Shown in pieces: positions 40,279 to 48,887 of a DNA stretch of 64,000 nucleotides. Source of the stretch: Christensenella sp034926635 (GTDB taxonomy: Bacteria; Bacillota; Clostridia; Christensenellales; Christensenellaceae); the NCBI GenBank assembly GCA_034926635.1, contig JAYFQX010000001.1, positions 219,599-283,598 of the forward strand. Direction: 5' to 3'. The notes below the pieces were generated by a model. That model searched no databases and was not told the origin of the DNA. It saw nothing but the letters and a program-made list of their open reading frames with translations. Each line of letters opens with the position of its first letter. Within the stretch, counting starts at the first letter, position 1. Position numbers and translations under genes: made by a program.

Positions 40279-41811
40279 TTATTCCCACTCGATGGTTGCC
40301 GGGGGCTTGCTCGTAATGTCATACACAATCCTATTGATGTGGCTGACTTCGTTGATAATGCGGTTAGAGATCACGCCCAGAACGTCGTAGGGGATACGCG
40401 CCCAATCTGCTGTCATCGCGTCCACACTCGTTACGCCGCGAAGAGCCACCGTATAATCGTAAGTCCGCTCATCACCCATTACGCCTACGGAGCGCATGTC
40501 GGTGAGCACCGCAAAATACTGCCAGATCTTTTCATCCAGTCCCGCTTTTGCAATTTCGTCGCGGAAGATGAAGTCAACATCGCGCAAAAGATCAAGTTTA
40601 TCTTTTGTAATCTCTCCAATCACGCGGATCGCCAGTCCCGGACCCGGGAACGGTTGTCTCCAGACCATATGACGCGGCAACCCAAGCTCTTCACCCAATT
40701 CTCTAACCTCATCCTTGAACAATTCACGCAAAGGCTCTATAATTTCTTCAAAATCTACATGCTCCGGCAGTCCGCCGACATTATGATGGCTTTTAATGAG
40801 TGCTGCATCGCCGACGCCGCTTTCCACAACGTCAGGATAAATTGTCCCCTGTGCCAAAAAATGCACTTTTCCAATCTTTTTGGCTTCTTCTTCAAAAACA
40901 CGGATAAATTCTTCGCCGATAATCTTCCGCTTTTTCTCCGGCTCTGTTACGCCCGCCAATTTCTCCAAAAAGCGTTTCTCCGCTTTTACATGAACAAGAT
41001 TCATATCAAATTGCTTTTTAAAAACCTCTTCCACTTCTTCTGGCTCAAACTTGCGCATCATTCCTGTATCTACAAATACGCATGTCAGATTTTTTCCGAT
41101 CGCTTTGTGCAGAAGCACCGCACATACGGAGCTATCTACACCGCCGGAAAGCGCCAATAACACTTTTTTGTCACCGACCTTACGGCGAATATCTTCCACC
41201 GCCTGTTTTGCATAATCATTCATATCCCAGTCCCCCTTTGCGCCACAAATATCAAATAAAAAATGCTCCAGAATTCTCTGTCCTTTTACTGTATGCTGTA
41301 CTTCCGGATGAAACTGTACGCCGTAGATCTTTTTTTCAGCACTGCCAAAGGCAGCTACGGGACAAGAGGCCGTTTGCGCCAATATTTCAAACCCTTCCGG
41401 CGCACGGTCGATATAATCCATATGACTCATCCAGCAAACAGATTTTGTATCCATATCTTTCAAAAGCGGATTGGAAATTTGATAAGAAATATTAGTTTTT
41501 CCGTATTCCCCCGCCGGCGCCGATGCAACATGACCGCCCATTTTCATACTGATCAACTGGCTGCCATAACAAATCCCTAAAACAGGCACACCAAGTTCCA
41601 AAATTTTGGGATCGCATACAGGCGCACCTTCTTCATAAACGCTTTTGGGACCGCCGGTAAAAATAATTCCAATCGGGTTCTTTTCCTTAATCTTCTGCAC
41701 ACTGGTATGATACGGCAATAACTCAGCATAAACATGTGCTTCACGCACTCTGCGCGCAATCAGCTGATTATATTGTCCGCCAAAATCAAGTACTACAACT
41801 GTTTCCCTCAT
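40279..41811 (-). CDS. guaA: GMP synthase (glutamine-hydrolysing)
   Basis: 510 residues. The N-terminal class I glutaminase has 'VVLDFGGQYNQLIARRVRE' and the nucleophile Cys in 'VLGICYGSQLISM'. The PP-loop ATP pyrophosphatase domain has 'LLALSGGVDSSVCAVLLHK', and the C-terminal dimerisation domain ends 'KPPATIEWE'. It converts XMP to GMP. Its extreme 3' end is the attachment site for islands A and B. Upstream are a LarE-like gene and guaB, so it completes an IMP-to-GMP unit that also contains a sulfur-transferase-like protein. Confidence 0.97.
   Translation of the reverse strand: MRETVVVLDFGGQYNQLIARRVREAHVYAELLPYHTSVQKIKEKNPIGIIFTGGPKSVYEEGAPVCDPKILELGVPVLGICYGSQLISMKMGGHVASAPAGEYGKTNISYQISNPLLKDMDTKSVCWMSHMDYIDRAPEGFEILAQTASCPVAAFGSAEKKIYGVQFHPEVQHTVKGQRILEHFLFDICGAKGDWDMNDYAKQAVEDIRRKVGDKKVLLALSGGVDSSVCAVLLHKAIGKNLTCVFVDTGMMRKFEPEEVEEVFKKQFDMNLVHVKAEKRFLEKLAGVTEPEKKRKIIGEEFIRVFEEEAKKIGKVHFLAQGTIYPDVVESGVGDAALIKSHHNVGGLPEHVDFEEIIEPLRELFKDEVRELGEELGLPRHMVWRQPFPGPGLAIRVIGEITKDKLDLLRDVDFIFRDEIAKAGLDEKIWQYFAVLTDMRSVGVMGDERTYDYTVALRGVTSVDAMTADWARIPYDVLGVISNRIINEVSHINRIVYDITSKPPATIEWE
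40281..40291. repeat. Attachment core within the 3' end of guaA
   Basis: ATTCCCACTCG encodes the last residues (IEWE and part of the stop) of GuaA on the minus strand and is repeated exactly at 26671. The insertion therefore leaves GuaA intact. Confidence 0.8.
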
Positions 41812-41831
41812 ATTTTAAAATCTCTCTCCAT

Positions 41832-42611
41832 TCATTTATCGTCGTCATACGGCGGTTTTGTTATAAAACAAACATCCTCCGCGTCAAGATCATGAAACCT
41901 TTTCAATATCTGGTTTTGTTGTGCTTTTCCCATTTCCTTATTTAAGAACACAGTAAAACGCCCCTGGGTTAAAAACACCTTGCACTGCTCTCCCGCAATT
42001 CCTCGGAGATATTTTTCTGCTTCTTCAATCCGATCTAGTTTTTCTGCGGTAATTTCTTCCTCCGGTGCAATCTGACGCGCAAGACATTGATGCTGCGGTC
42101 TGATATAATATCCCCTGCCAACCGCATTCAGCATGTCGCAAATATCCCCGCGTGTAAACCCGAGTTCCCAAAAGGGACTGCGAATTCCAAACTTGATCAA
42201 TGTTTCTTTCATAACGCAGGCATTGTTTTGTTCTTCTGCCACGCTTCCTGCGCATAACGCTTCGGCACCCATATTATGTGCCACCTGGTATAATTCGCTC
42301 CAAATTGCCGTTCGGCATAATTCACAGCGATTTTCCCCATTGGCACAAATTGCCTCATTGTTTAACAAATAGATTGTCGCCCTCGCGTCCCGAATCTTGT
42401 AATCGTCCAAAACCTCATGTACGCGATAAAGCTCTTCCTTTGTAAAAAAAGCAGTATTTGCAGTCAAGATCAGCGCATTTTTTCCATAAGCCTCTTGTGC
42501 CGCACATACAAGGAGCGCAGATTTTGTGCCGCCGGAGAAAGCTACCGCAGTATCATCCGATTGAAAAAACCATTCTACCAGCTTTGAAAAATTTTTCTGC
42601 GCTGTATCCAT
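41832..42611 (-). CDS. LarE-like PP-loop ATP pyrophosphatase / sulfur transferase
   Basis: 259 residues. The PP-loop 'AVAFSGGTKSALLVCAAQEA' has SGGTKS instead of the usual SGGxDS. 'NRCELCRTAIWSEL' holds a CxxC, and 'QHQCLARQIAPEEEIT' contains the Cys equivalent to the sacrificial Cys region ('CLASRI') of LarE, which supplies sulfur for the lactate racemase nickel cofactor. It is between guaB (six bases) and guaA (20 bases), so it is in the operon; no other lar genes are near. The Asp-to-Lys change in the PP-loop is unusual and may alter nucleotide chemistry. Family assignment is firm, function uncertain. Confidence 0.75.
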   Translation of the reverse strand: MDTAQKNFSKLVEWFFQSDDTAVAFSGGTKSALLVCAAQEAYGKNALILTANTAFFTKEELYRVHEVLDDYKIRDARATIYLLNNEAICANGENRCELCRTAIWSELYQVAHNMGAEALCAGSVAEEQNNACVMKETLIKFGIRSPFWELGFTRGDICDMLNAVGRGYYIRPQHQCLARQIAPEEEITAEKLDRIEEAEKYLRGIAGEQCKVFLTQGRFTVFLNKEMGKAQQNQILKRFHDLDAEDVCFITKPPYDDDK

Positions 42612-42617
42612 ATCTAT

Positions 42618-44066
42618 TTATTTTGCGCTGTAGTTCGGCGCTTCTTTCGTAATATTAATATCGTGCGGATGACTCTCCAGCAAACCAGCCCCTGTGATTC
42701 TAATGAATTCTGCATTCGCTTGCAATTTTTCGATATTAGGTGCTCCACAATATCCCATGCCGGATTTCAGCCCACCAACCATCTGATAGGTTGTTTCCGC
42801 CAAAGGTCCTTTAAACGGGACACGCCCTTCTACGCCCTCCGGCACCAGCTTTTGTGTTCCTTCCTGGAAATACCGGTCTGCGCTACCCTGCTGCATTGCC
42901 GCAATAGACCCCATACCGCGATATACTTTAAAGCTACGCCCCTGATAAATTTCCATTTCCCCAGGACTTTCCTTTGTTCCCGCAAATAAACTGCCGATCA
43001 TGACGGCAGCAGCACCGCCTGCAATCGCCTTGGTGATGTCACCGCTGTATTTAATTCCACCGTCAGCAATAATCTTAACACCGAATTTCGCTGCTTCTTC
43101 CGCGCATTCTAGCACCGCAGAAAGCTGCGGCACACCAATTCCTGCAACTACACGCGTTGTACAAATAGAGCCGGGACCAATTCCTACTTTAACACAGCTT
43201 GCCCCTGCAGCAATCAAATCATGTACGGCTTCTTTGGTCGCACAGTTTCCTGCGATAATATCAAGATTCGGAAATTGATTGCGAACTTTTTCCACTACTT
43301 TTAAGACATATAACGAATGACCATGCGCCGTATCAATCGCAATCGCGTCAACCTTTGCATCCACCAACGCTTGTACACGTTCCAATGTACCGTTACCTGT
43401 CCCAACCGCCGCGCCAACCAACAAACGTCCGTTGCTGTCTTTTGCCGAAAGCGGGTATTGAATTGATTTTTCAATATCCTTGATGGTAATAAGCCCCATC
43501 AATTTACCGCTTTTATTAACAAGTGGTAATTTTTCAATTTTATATTTGCTCAGGATTTTTTGCGCTTGTGCAAGCGTCGTACCAAGCGGCGCAGTAATCA
43601 GGTTATCTTTTGTCATTACTTCGCTCACCTTGCGCGAATAATCTGTTTCAAAACGCATATCGCGGTTGGTAATAATACCTACCAGCTTCCCGTCTTTTTC
43701 CACAATCGGAACGCCGGAAATTTTATACCGCCCCATCAACTGATCGGCATCGCTGACTGTATGGTTTGGGGAAAGATAAAACGGATCAGTAATGACACCG
43801 TGTTCGCTTCTTTTTACCTTGTCTACATTCTCCGCCTGCTGCTCAATTGACATATTTTTATGAATGATACCCATACCGCCTTCCCGTGCAATTGCAATGG
43901 CAAGCGCACTTTCCGTAACAGTATCCATCGCAGCACTCATAATGGGAATATTCAGTTTAATATTTGGCGTAATGTAAGTCGATACGTCAATTTCGTTTGG
44001 TATGACATCACTTTTTTGCGGTTTCAGCAGTACGTCATCAAATGTAAGCCCTTCGGTAATTTTCAT
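42618..44066 (-). CDS. guaB: IMP dehydrogenase
   Basis: 482 residues. The TIM-barrel ends are 'KITEGLTFDDVLLKPQKSDV' and 'GVEGRVPFKGPLAETTYQM'. A two-CBS regulatory insert (about 90-210) follows 'DPFYLSPNHTVSDADQLMG'. The catalytic loop 'GIGPGSICTTRVVAGIG' contains the active Cys, and 'DGGIKYSGDITKAIAGGAAA' binds phosphate. It makes XMP from IMP produced by PurH in this window. It is followed directly by the LarE-like gene and guaA. Confidence 0.97.
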   Translation of the reverse strand: MKITEGLTFDDVLLKPQKSDVIPNEIDVSTYITPNIKLNIPIMSAAMDTVTESALAIAIAREGGMGIIHKNMSIEQQAENVDKVKRSEHGVITDPFYLSPNHTVSDADQLMGRYKISGVPIVEKDGKLVGIITNRDMRFETDYSRKVSEVMTKDNLITAPLGTTLAQAQKILSKYKIEKLPLVNKSGKLMGLITIKDIEKSIQYPLSAKDSNGRLLVGAAVGTGNGTLERVQALVDAKVDAIAIDTAHGHSLYVLKVVEKVRNQFPNLDIIAGNCATKEAVHDLIAAGASCVKVGIGPGSICTTRVVAGIGVPQLSAVLECAEEAAKFGVKIIADGGIKYSGDITKAIAGGAAAVMIGSLFAGTKESPGEMEIYQGRSFKVYRGMGSIAAMQQGSADRYFQEGTQKLVPEGVEGRVPFKGPLAETTYQMVGGLKSGMGYCGAPNIEKLQANAEFIRITGAGLLESHPHDINITKEAPNYSAK

Positions 44067-44102
44067 AGCTTTTTTCCCTTTCTCGATTTCACTTTTTTAA
44101 AA

Positions 44103-44600
44103 TTATTTTGCATTATGCTTAAGCATAATAATATATACGATTGATGATAAGCGGTTCAAAACCTTTTGAATCCCGCGGTTTACGTATTCATCCAGACCAG
44201 CGCAAACACATGCGCGTTCCGTCTGTCTGATTTCTGTTCGCAGCATATTGATAACAGCGCTCAATAGATCCGAGTCCTCGTTTGGAAAATAGTGCTGCGT
44301 ATGCAGGTATTTTTCCGGAAAATAGGATGCTTCACGCGCTTCTTCCAAAGAGAATCCCAGTATTTTCTCAATTCCAGGCTCCTTGTTCCCGGCTTCACAT
44401 CCGATAAGCGTCCGTATCACGCAAACCACCTCAGCAAGCTCCACCGTCTCCGCTTCCCATCCATTCTCGCGTGCATAAGCGCAGGTATATACCGCGCGCG
44501 CAAGCAAGCTATCTAGCGCACCGCGCAACGCAATCTGCGGATGACTTTTTTCGGCTGTCTCGCTGCCATAAAGGCAAGTCATGGATTCATTATGTTTCAT
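44103..44600 (-). CDS. Cobalamin adenosyltransferase-like protein (EutT/PduO-type fold)
   Basis: 165 residues. 'HPQIALRGALDSLLARAVYT' resembles the 'HPRIxxRGKLDSLxA' opening of EutT/PduO-type ATP:cob(I)alamin adenosyltransferases. 'GFSLEEAREASYFPEKYL' and the helix 'VINMLRTEIRQTERACVCAG' match further conserved regions. The Arg-Gly pair and the late LRTxxRxxE block are kept, but the Lys of RGKLD is Ala here. No ethanolamine or propanediol genes are nearby. It could supply adenosylcobalamin or be a diverged regulator. It is 36 bases upstream of guaB. Confidence 0.6.
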   Translation of the reverse strand: MKHNESMTCLYGSETAEKSHPQIALRGALDSLLARAVYTCAYARENGWEAETVELAEVVCVIRTLIGCEAGNKEPGIEKILGFSLEEAREASYFPEKYLHTQHYFPNEDSDLLSAVINMLRTEIRQTERACVCAGLDEYVNRGIQKVLNRLSSIVYIIMLKHNAK

Positions 44601-44621
44601 TTTAAGTCCTCAACCAAAAAA

Positions 44622-44646
44622 CCGCAAGGCATAATTATGCCTGCGG
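44622..44646 (-). terminator. Terminator after the TagO/WecA-type gene
   Basis: Stem CCGCAGGCATAAT / ATTATGCCTTGCGG with a following TTTTTTGG on the minus strand. It overlaps the last codons of the gene. Confidence 0.85.
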
Positions 44647-45744
44647 CGGCAAATCTGTTTTTTCTTGTTTTCCGGCGCTTTCATTTTGTGCCTCCTCATG
44701 CGCCGCTTTTTCAAGCATTTCAATATGCTCACGTTTCATGACAAACCAGTTAATACAGCCTATCGTAAACGAGATGACAAGCACAATCACCGCAGCCGTA
44801 AACATCCTTTCCGCAAAGAGAATTGCGGATATCGCCAGCAACGCTGAAATCGCATAAAGAAGCAGCACAGATTGTTTCTGATTCATCCCCATATCCACAA
44901 GCCTGTGGTGTAAATGCTTCCGATCGGCATGGAACGGACTTTGCCCGGTAAAAACACGGCGCAAAATAGCAAACAGCGTATCAAAGATTGGCAGCCCAAG
45001 CACAAGAAACGGGATGCAGAATGATACGACAGCATTAACCTTAAAAAATCCTTGAATCGAAATCACAGATAACACAAATCCCAGAAAAAGCGACCCGACG
45101 TCGCCCATAAAAATCTTTGCAGGATTCATATTGTACGGCAAAAAGCCAAGGCAAGAACCCGCCAATACCGCAGCGATAATCGTAACCGTAGGATTGCCTG
45201 CCGATAAAAGAGAAACCGCGAGCAGTGCAAACGATGAAATCGCCGAGATCCCGCATGCAAGACCATCAAGCCCGTCAATCAGGTTAATGGTATTTGTTAT
45301 TGCCACGATCCAAAGCACTGTAATCGGAATCGCCCAATTCCCAAAATAAATAATTTGGTCAAACAGGGTCACCTGCGTAATCACGATCCCGGAAAAGCAA
45401 ACAACAAGTGCTGCGCCAATCTGCACAAGAAGTTTGATCCATGCTTTGATGTCATAAATATCGTCCAAAACTCCCATGATGGTGATCATCAGTGCACCGA
45501 TCAGCAATCCAATATAAGTAGAGTCAAGCGGAACAAACGCCAAAATCCCAAAGGTGAAAGCAACAAAGATAGCAAGCCCTCCCATTGTGGGAATCGGCTT
45601 GCTATGCATACGCCTATTATCTTTTGGGATATCAATCGCCCCTACTTTGAATGCCAACTTCCGTACCAGTGGCGTTGTTGTGTATGTCATAAAAAATGTA
45701 AACAATAACGCTATTAATATAAAAAGGCCGGTACGTAGCTCCAT
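44635..45744 (-). CDS. Undecaprenyl-phosphate GlcNAc-1-phosphate transferase (TagO/WecA type)
   Basis: 369-residue polytopic membrane enzyme with about ten or eleven hydrophobic helices. Family motifs are present: 'RRMHSKPIPTMGGLAIF', 'IMGVLDDIYDIKAWIK', 'NTINLIDGLDGLACGI', 'AKIFMGDVGSLFLGF' and 'FHADRKHLHHRLVDMG', which include the Asp pair, the catalytic Asp and the His-rich cytoplasmic loop. It starts lipid-linked glycan synthesis (teichoic acid or other surface polymer). WecA/TagO differs from MraY by the HHR loop seen here. The C-terminal 30 residues are hydrophilic. It lies alone between terminators. Confidence 0.9.
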   Translation of the reverse strand: MELRTGLFILIALLFTFFMTYTTTPLVRKLAFKVGAIDIPKDNRRMHSKPIPTMGGLAIFVAFTFGILAFVPLDSTYIGLLIGALMITIMGVLDDIYDIKAWIKLLVQIGAALVVCFSGIVITQVTLFDQIIYFGNWAIPITVLWIVAITNTINLIDGLDGLACGISAISSFALLAVSLLSAGNPTVTIIAAVLAGSCLGFLPYNMNPAKIFMGDVGSLFLGFVLSVISIQGFFKVNAVVSFCIPFLVLGLPIFDTLFAILRRVFTGQSPFHADRKHLHHRLVDMGMNQKQSVLLLYAISALLAISAILFAERMFTAAVIVLVISFTIGCINWFVMKREHIEMLEKAAHEEAQNESAGKQEKTDLPPQA

Positions 45745-45785
45745 AAAGCAGTATGATCCTTTCCGCGGATAATCATTAGAATATT

Positions 45786-45822
45786 ACAAGGGCGGCAAAG
45801 GAATTTCTTTGCCGCACCTTGT
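45786..45822 (-). terminator. Terminator-like hairpin after clpC
   Basis: Stem AAGGTGCGGCAAAG / CTTTGCCGCCCTT on the minus strand, 16 bases past the clpC stop. The trailing U-tract is weak. Confidence 0.65.
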
Positions 45823-45837
45823 CTTTGTAATATTATA

Positions 45838-48267
45838 TCAACTTTCTTTTTTAAATGCAACCTCTCCGTTATCAACATACATTTTTACTTTGTCGCCGAT
45901 ATTTACATTCCCGGACAAGATCTCCTCGGACAGCTTATCTTCTACTGTCTGCTGGATCATCCGGCGAAGCGGACGCGCACCATATTGATCGCTCATTCCA
46001 TCTTTTGCCATCAGTTTTGCCGCATCTTTTGTATACGTCAAATCAATATCGCGGTCATGCAGTCTTTTGATAACACTATTGAGCATCAATTCTGCAATCT
46101 GCTGCGTATCCTTCTGGCTCAGTTTATGGAATACAATAATATCATCGATCCTGTTGATGAATTCTGGACGGAAGGTATTTCGCAAGGCTTCCATCATCCG
46201 CTCTTTCATCTCGTCATATTCCCGTGCAACTTCCGGATCTTTGCCGTCGTCTTTCCCAAAACCGATCTTGCTCTTTGTAATTTCATGCGCACCGACGTTA
46301 GATGTCATGATAATGATCGTATTCTTAAAATCAACCGTCCTTCCCTTAGAATCCGTCAAACGTCCGTCTTCAAGCACCTGCAACAACATATTAAATACAT
46401 CCGGATGTGCTTTTTCGATCTCATCGAACAGAATTACGGAATATGGTTTTGTACGTACCGCCTGGGTCAAATGTCCGCCTTCATCATAACCGACATATCC
46501 TGGAGGCGATCCAACCAATTTCGATACGGAATGTTTTTCCATATACTCCGACATATCCAGACGAATCATCGCGTTCTCATCACCAAACATTGCTGCCGCC
46601 AGAGCTTTCGTAAGCTCCGTTTTCCCTACGCCTGTCGGTCCAAGGAAGATAAACGACCCAATTGGTCTGTTCGGGTCTTTAAGACCTGCCCGTGCACGGC
46701 GAATTGCTTTGGAAACAGCAGTAACAGCTTCTTCCTGCCCGATCACGCGCTCGTGAAGCATATTTTCAAGCCCCATCAGCTTTTTGCTTTCATCTTCTGT
46801 CAGTTTGCTGACCGGTACATGTGTCCAACTGGAGATAATCTGCGCAATATCTTCTTCCGTTACTACGCCTTTCTCTTTGGCAACTGCTTTTCTCCACTCT
46901 TCTGAGCAATGTTCGATATCACGTTTCACATCAGCTTCTTCGTCACGGAGTTTTGCGGCTTTTTCGAAATCTTCATGCGCAATCGCGCTTTCTTTTTCCT
47001 TACCAACCGCTTCCAGCTTATCCTCGAGCTCCTTCAAATCCGGAGGCGAAGTAAACATAGAAATTCTTACCTTAGAGGCAGCTTCGTCGATCAAGTCGAT
47101 CGCCTTATCCGGCAGGAACCTATCCATAATATAACGGGTAGAAAGATCTACCGCCGCTTTCAGTGCCTCGTCGGTAATTGTCACCTTATGATGCGCTTCA
47201 TACCTGTCACGCAGGCCTTCCAAAATCTGCAACGCTTCTTCCGGCGTTGGTTCTCCGACATTTACAGGCTGGAACCTTCTTTCCAGCGCAGCGTCTTTTT
47301 CAATATGTTTGCGGTATTCATCAATCGTAGTTGCGCCGATCACCTGAATTTCACCGCGTGCAAGCATCGGCTTCAAAATATTTGCAGCATCCATTGCACC
47401 TTCTGCTGCGCCTGCACCGATAATCGTATGGAGTTCATCAATAAAGAGAACAACATCGCCCGCTTTCTTCAGTTCATCCAAAGCATCTTTTAAACGCTCT
47501 TCAAATTCTCCACGGAACTTAGAACCCGCCAACATGCCTGCGAGGTCAAGCATGATGACACGCTTGTTTTTCAGCATATCCGGAACGTTTCCTTCGACAA
47601 TTTTTTCCGCGAGACCTTCCGCAATCGCAGATTTACCTACGCCAGGTTCACCGATCAGAACCGGGTTATTTTTGGTTCTCCTGCTTAGAATCTGTATAAT
47701 ACGTTCGATCTCTTCCGACCTGCCGATGACCGGATCAAGTTCTCCGTTCTTTGCCGACAGGGTAAGATCCCGACCAAATTTATCCAATTTTGGCGTACTC
47801 GATTTTGTCGCTTCTTCTCCGCCAGTGGGCGCACCTTGCGCTATCGCTAGAATTTCTTGTTGCATTGCCGCCATATCAGCGCCTAGATCATGCAACATGC
47901 GGAATCCCATACTCTCTCTCTCATTAATGATTGCGAGAAGCATGTGTTCAGTCCCGATATAATTCTGACCGAGCTGCCGAGATAATGCCACACTCATTTC
48001 AATTACTTTTTTGGTACGCGGCGTGTAACCGATTACCTGTGGATTTCCATAACCGCCGTCCACCGAGATAGAACGGATATACTCGCTGCCGTTACTTTCT
48101 TCAATCCCCTGTTTACTTAAAATTTCTGCTGCTGTTCCGCCTTCCAGCACCAGCCCTAAAAGCAGATGTTCTGTTCCGACATAGTTCTCTCCCATGCTGC
48201 TTGCAAATTGTGCTGCCTTGTTTACCGCTTCTTGAGCACCTTCTGTAAATCTTGACATATTATTCAT
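45838..48267 (-). CDS. clpC: ATP-dependent Clp protease ATPase subunit ClpC
   Basis: 809 residues from ATG 48267, which has TGGAGG upstream; the longer open frame upstream is not family-like. Order: two N-domain repeats ('FTEGAQEAVNKAAQFA', 'YTPRTKKVIEMSVALSRQLG'), AAA1 with 'GEPGVGKSAIAEGLAE', a middle domain with UVR-like 'IAHEDFEKAAKLRDEEADVK', and AAA2 with 'LGPTGVGKTELTKALA' and 'LFDEIEKAHPDVFN'. It unfolds substrates for ClpP with adaptor proteins such as McsA-type. It is third in the ctsR-mcsA-clpC operon; a 7-bp hairpin lies in its 139-base leader. Confidence 0.96.
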   Translation of the reverse strand: MNNMSRFTEGAQEAVNKAAQFASSMGENYVGTEHLLLGLVLEGGTAAEILSKQGIEESNGSEYIRSISVDGGYGNPQVIGYTPRTKKVIEMSVALSRQLGQNYIGTEHMLLAIINERESMGFRMLHDLGADMAAMQQEILAIAQGAPTGGEEATKSSTPKLDKFGRDLTLSAKNGELDPVIGRSEEIERIIQILSRRTKNNPVLIGEPGVGKSAIAEGLAEKIVEGNVPDMLKNKRVIMLDLAGMLAGSKFRGEFEERLKDALDELKKAGDVVLFIDELHTIIGAGAAEGAMDAANILKPMLARGEIQVIGATTIDEYRKHIEKDAALERRFQPVNVGEPTPEEALQILEGLRDRYEAHHKVTITDEALKAAVDLSTRYIMDRFLPDKAIDLIDEAASKVRISMFTSPPDLKELEDKLEAVGKEKESAIAHEDFEKAAKLRDEEADVKRDIEHCSEEWRKAVAKEKGVVTEEDIAQIISSWTHVPVSKLTEDESKKLMGLENMLHERVIGQEEAVTAVSKAIRRARAGLKDPNRPIGSFIFLGPTGVGKTELTKALAAAMFGDENAMIRLDMSEYMEKHSVSKLVGSPPGYVGYDEGGHLTQAVRTKPYSVILFDEIEKAHPDVFNMLLQVLEDGRLTDSKGRTVDFKNTIIIMTSNVGAHEITKSKIGFGKDDGKDPEVAREYDEMKERMMEALRNTFRPEFINRIDDIIVFHKLSQKDTQQIAELMLNSVIKRLHDRDIDLTYTKDAAKLMAKDGMSDQYGARPLRRMIQQTVEDKLSEEILSGNVNIGDKVKMYVDNGEVAFKKES

Positions 48268-48309
48268 TATTAATCCTCCATAGCTTACCACGTATCTTTT
48301 GTGGCAACT

Positions 48310-48330
48310 GCCGCTTTTCCGGCAAGCGGC
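48310..48330. other. Small hairpin in the mcsA-clpC gap
   Basis: Stem GCCGCTT / AAGCGGC with a seven-base loop in the 139-base gap where mcsB would normally lie. No remnant of an mcsB reading frame was seen in this gap. Confidence 0.45.
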
Positions 48331-48406
48331 CCGCCAAACATTATGCCAAACATCCTTCAAATCAATTCGTTTCTAATGTAACCTGTTTGATGTTTGTTAA
48401 AACATT

Positions 48407-48886
48407 CTATTCTTTTGCTTTTCCGTCTTTTTCATTTTTTATTAAATCACGCAGACGCGCAGCTTCTTCAAAATTTTCATTCTGAATAGCTTCCGCTAAT
48501 TTCTGCTTCAAATCCGAAGTCAATTTCCCTTCTTTCTTTTCTTCTTTCTGGCTTCCGGTTTTTACTGTAATTTTAGGTAATTCAAGTCCTTCTTCTAATA
48601 CCGGACTTCCGACATTGCCAAATTCAAGACTACGCCGATCTCTTTGCGCTGGTGCAGTCTCGGGGAACATTCCCATATCAAAAATACTGCCGAGTCGTCT
48701 TGAACCGCGTTTCAACAAACTCGTTTCAAATAAATCGTCAAAAAATCCCTGCCCAGAAAATGTATTCATCAATCCCGGCTCTTTTGCCGCACATTCGCTG
48801 CACAAATTTCTTTCTGTAGTGACCCCATTGATACTCTGTTTTATATGTACATTAGCTTCCCTTTGTTTACATTTATCGCATAACAT
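48407..48886 (-). CDS. mcsA: McsA-like zinc-finger/UVR protein
   Basis: 159 residues. The N-terminus 'MLCDKCKQREANVHIK' and 'TTERNLCSECAAKEPG' give two CxxC pairs for zinc. The C-terminal UVR motif is 'KLAEAIQNENFEEAARLRDL'. McsA normally activates the arginine kinase McsB and modulates CtsR. It begins one base after the ctsR stop, as in the classical clpC operon, but the following gene is clpC, not mcsB. It may act directly as a ClpC adaptor here. Confidence 0.9.
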   Translation of the reverse strand: MLCDKCKQREANVHIKQSINGVTTERNLCSECAAKEPGLMNTFSGQGFFDDLFETSLLKRGSRRLGSIFDMGMFPETAPAQRDRRSLEFGNVGSPVLEEGLELPKITVKTGSQKEEKKEGKLTSDLKQKLAEAIQNENFEEAARLRDLIKNEKDGKAKE

Positions 48887-48887
48887 A

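Larger units (their letters stand above)
26671..40291. mobile_element. Island B: 13.6-kb integrative mobilizable element inserted in the guaA 3' end
   Basis: Flanked by exact ATTCCCACTCG repeats, with GTTATCAAA arm repeats inside both ends. It carries excisionase, tyrosine integrase, MobC-like protein, RepA-like ATPase, MobV-type relaxase, TnpV and an XRE repressor (34.6-40.1 kb), plus a five-gene defence-type cargo operon (26.9-34.5 kb). No type IV secretion genes are present, so transfer would need a helper. The mobilization half is visibly richer in G+C than the cargo half. Insertion restores the last codons and stop of guaA. Confidence 0.85.

Noticed and set aside
40135..41160. Plus-strand 341-codon frame opposite guaA
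   Set aside because: It runs over the attachment site into guaA antisense, with no motif and no start signal.
48267..48360. Upstream extension of ClpC
   Set aside because: The extra residues are not ClpC-like, and the AGGAGG-preceded ATG at 48267 gives the standard N-terminus.
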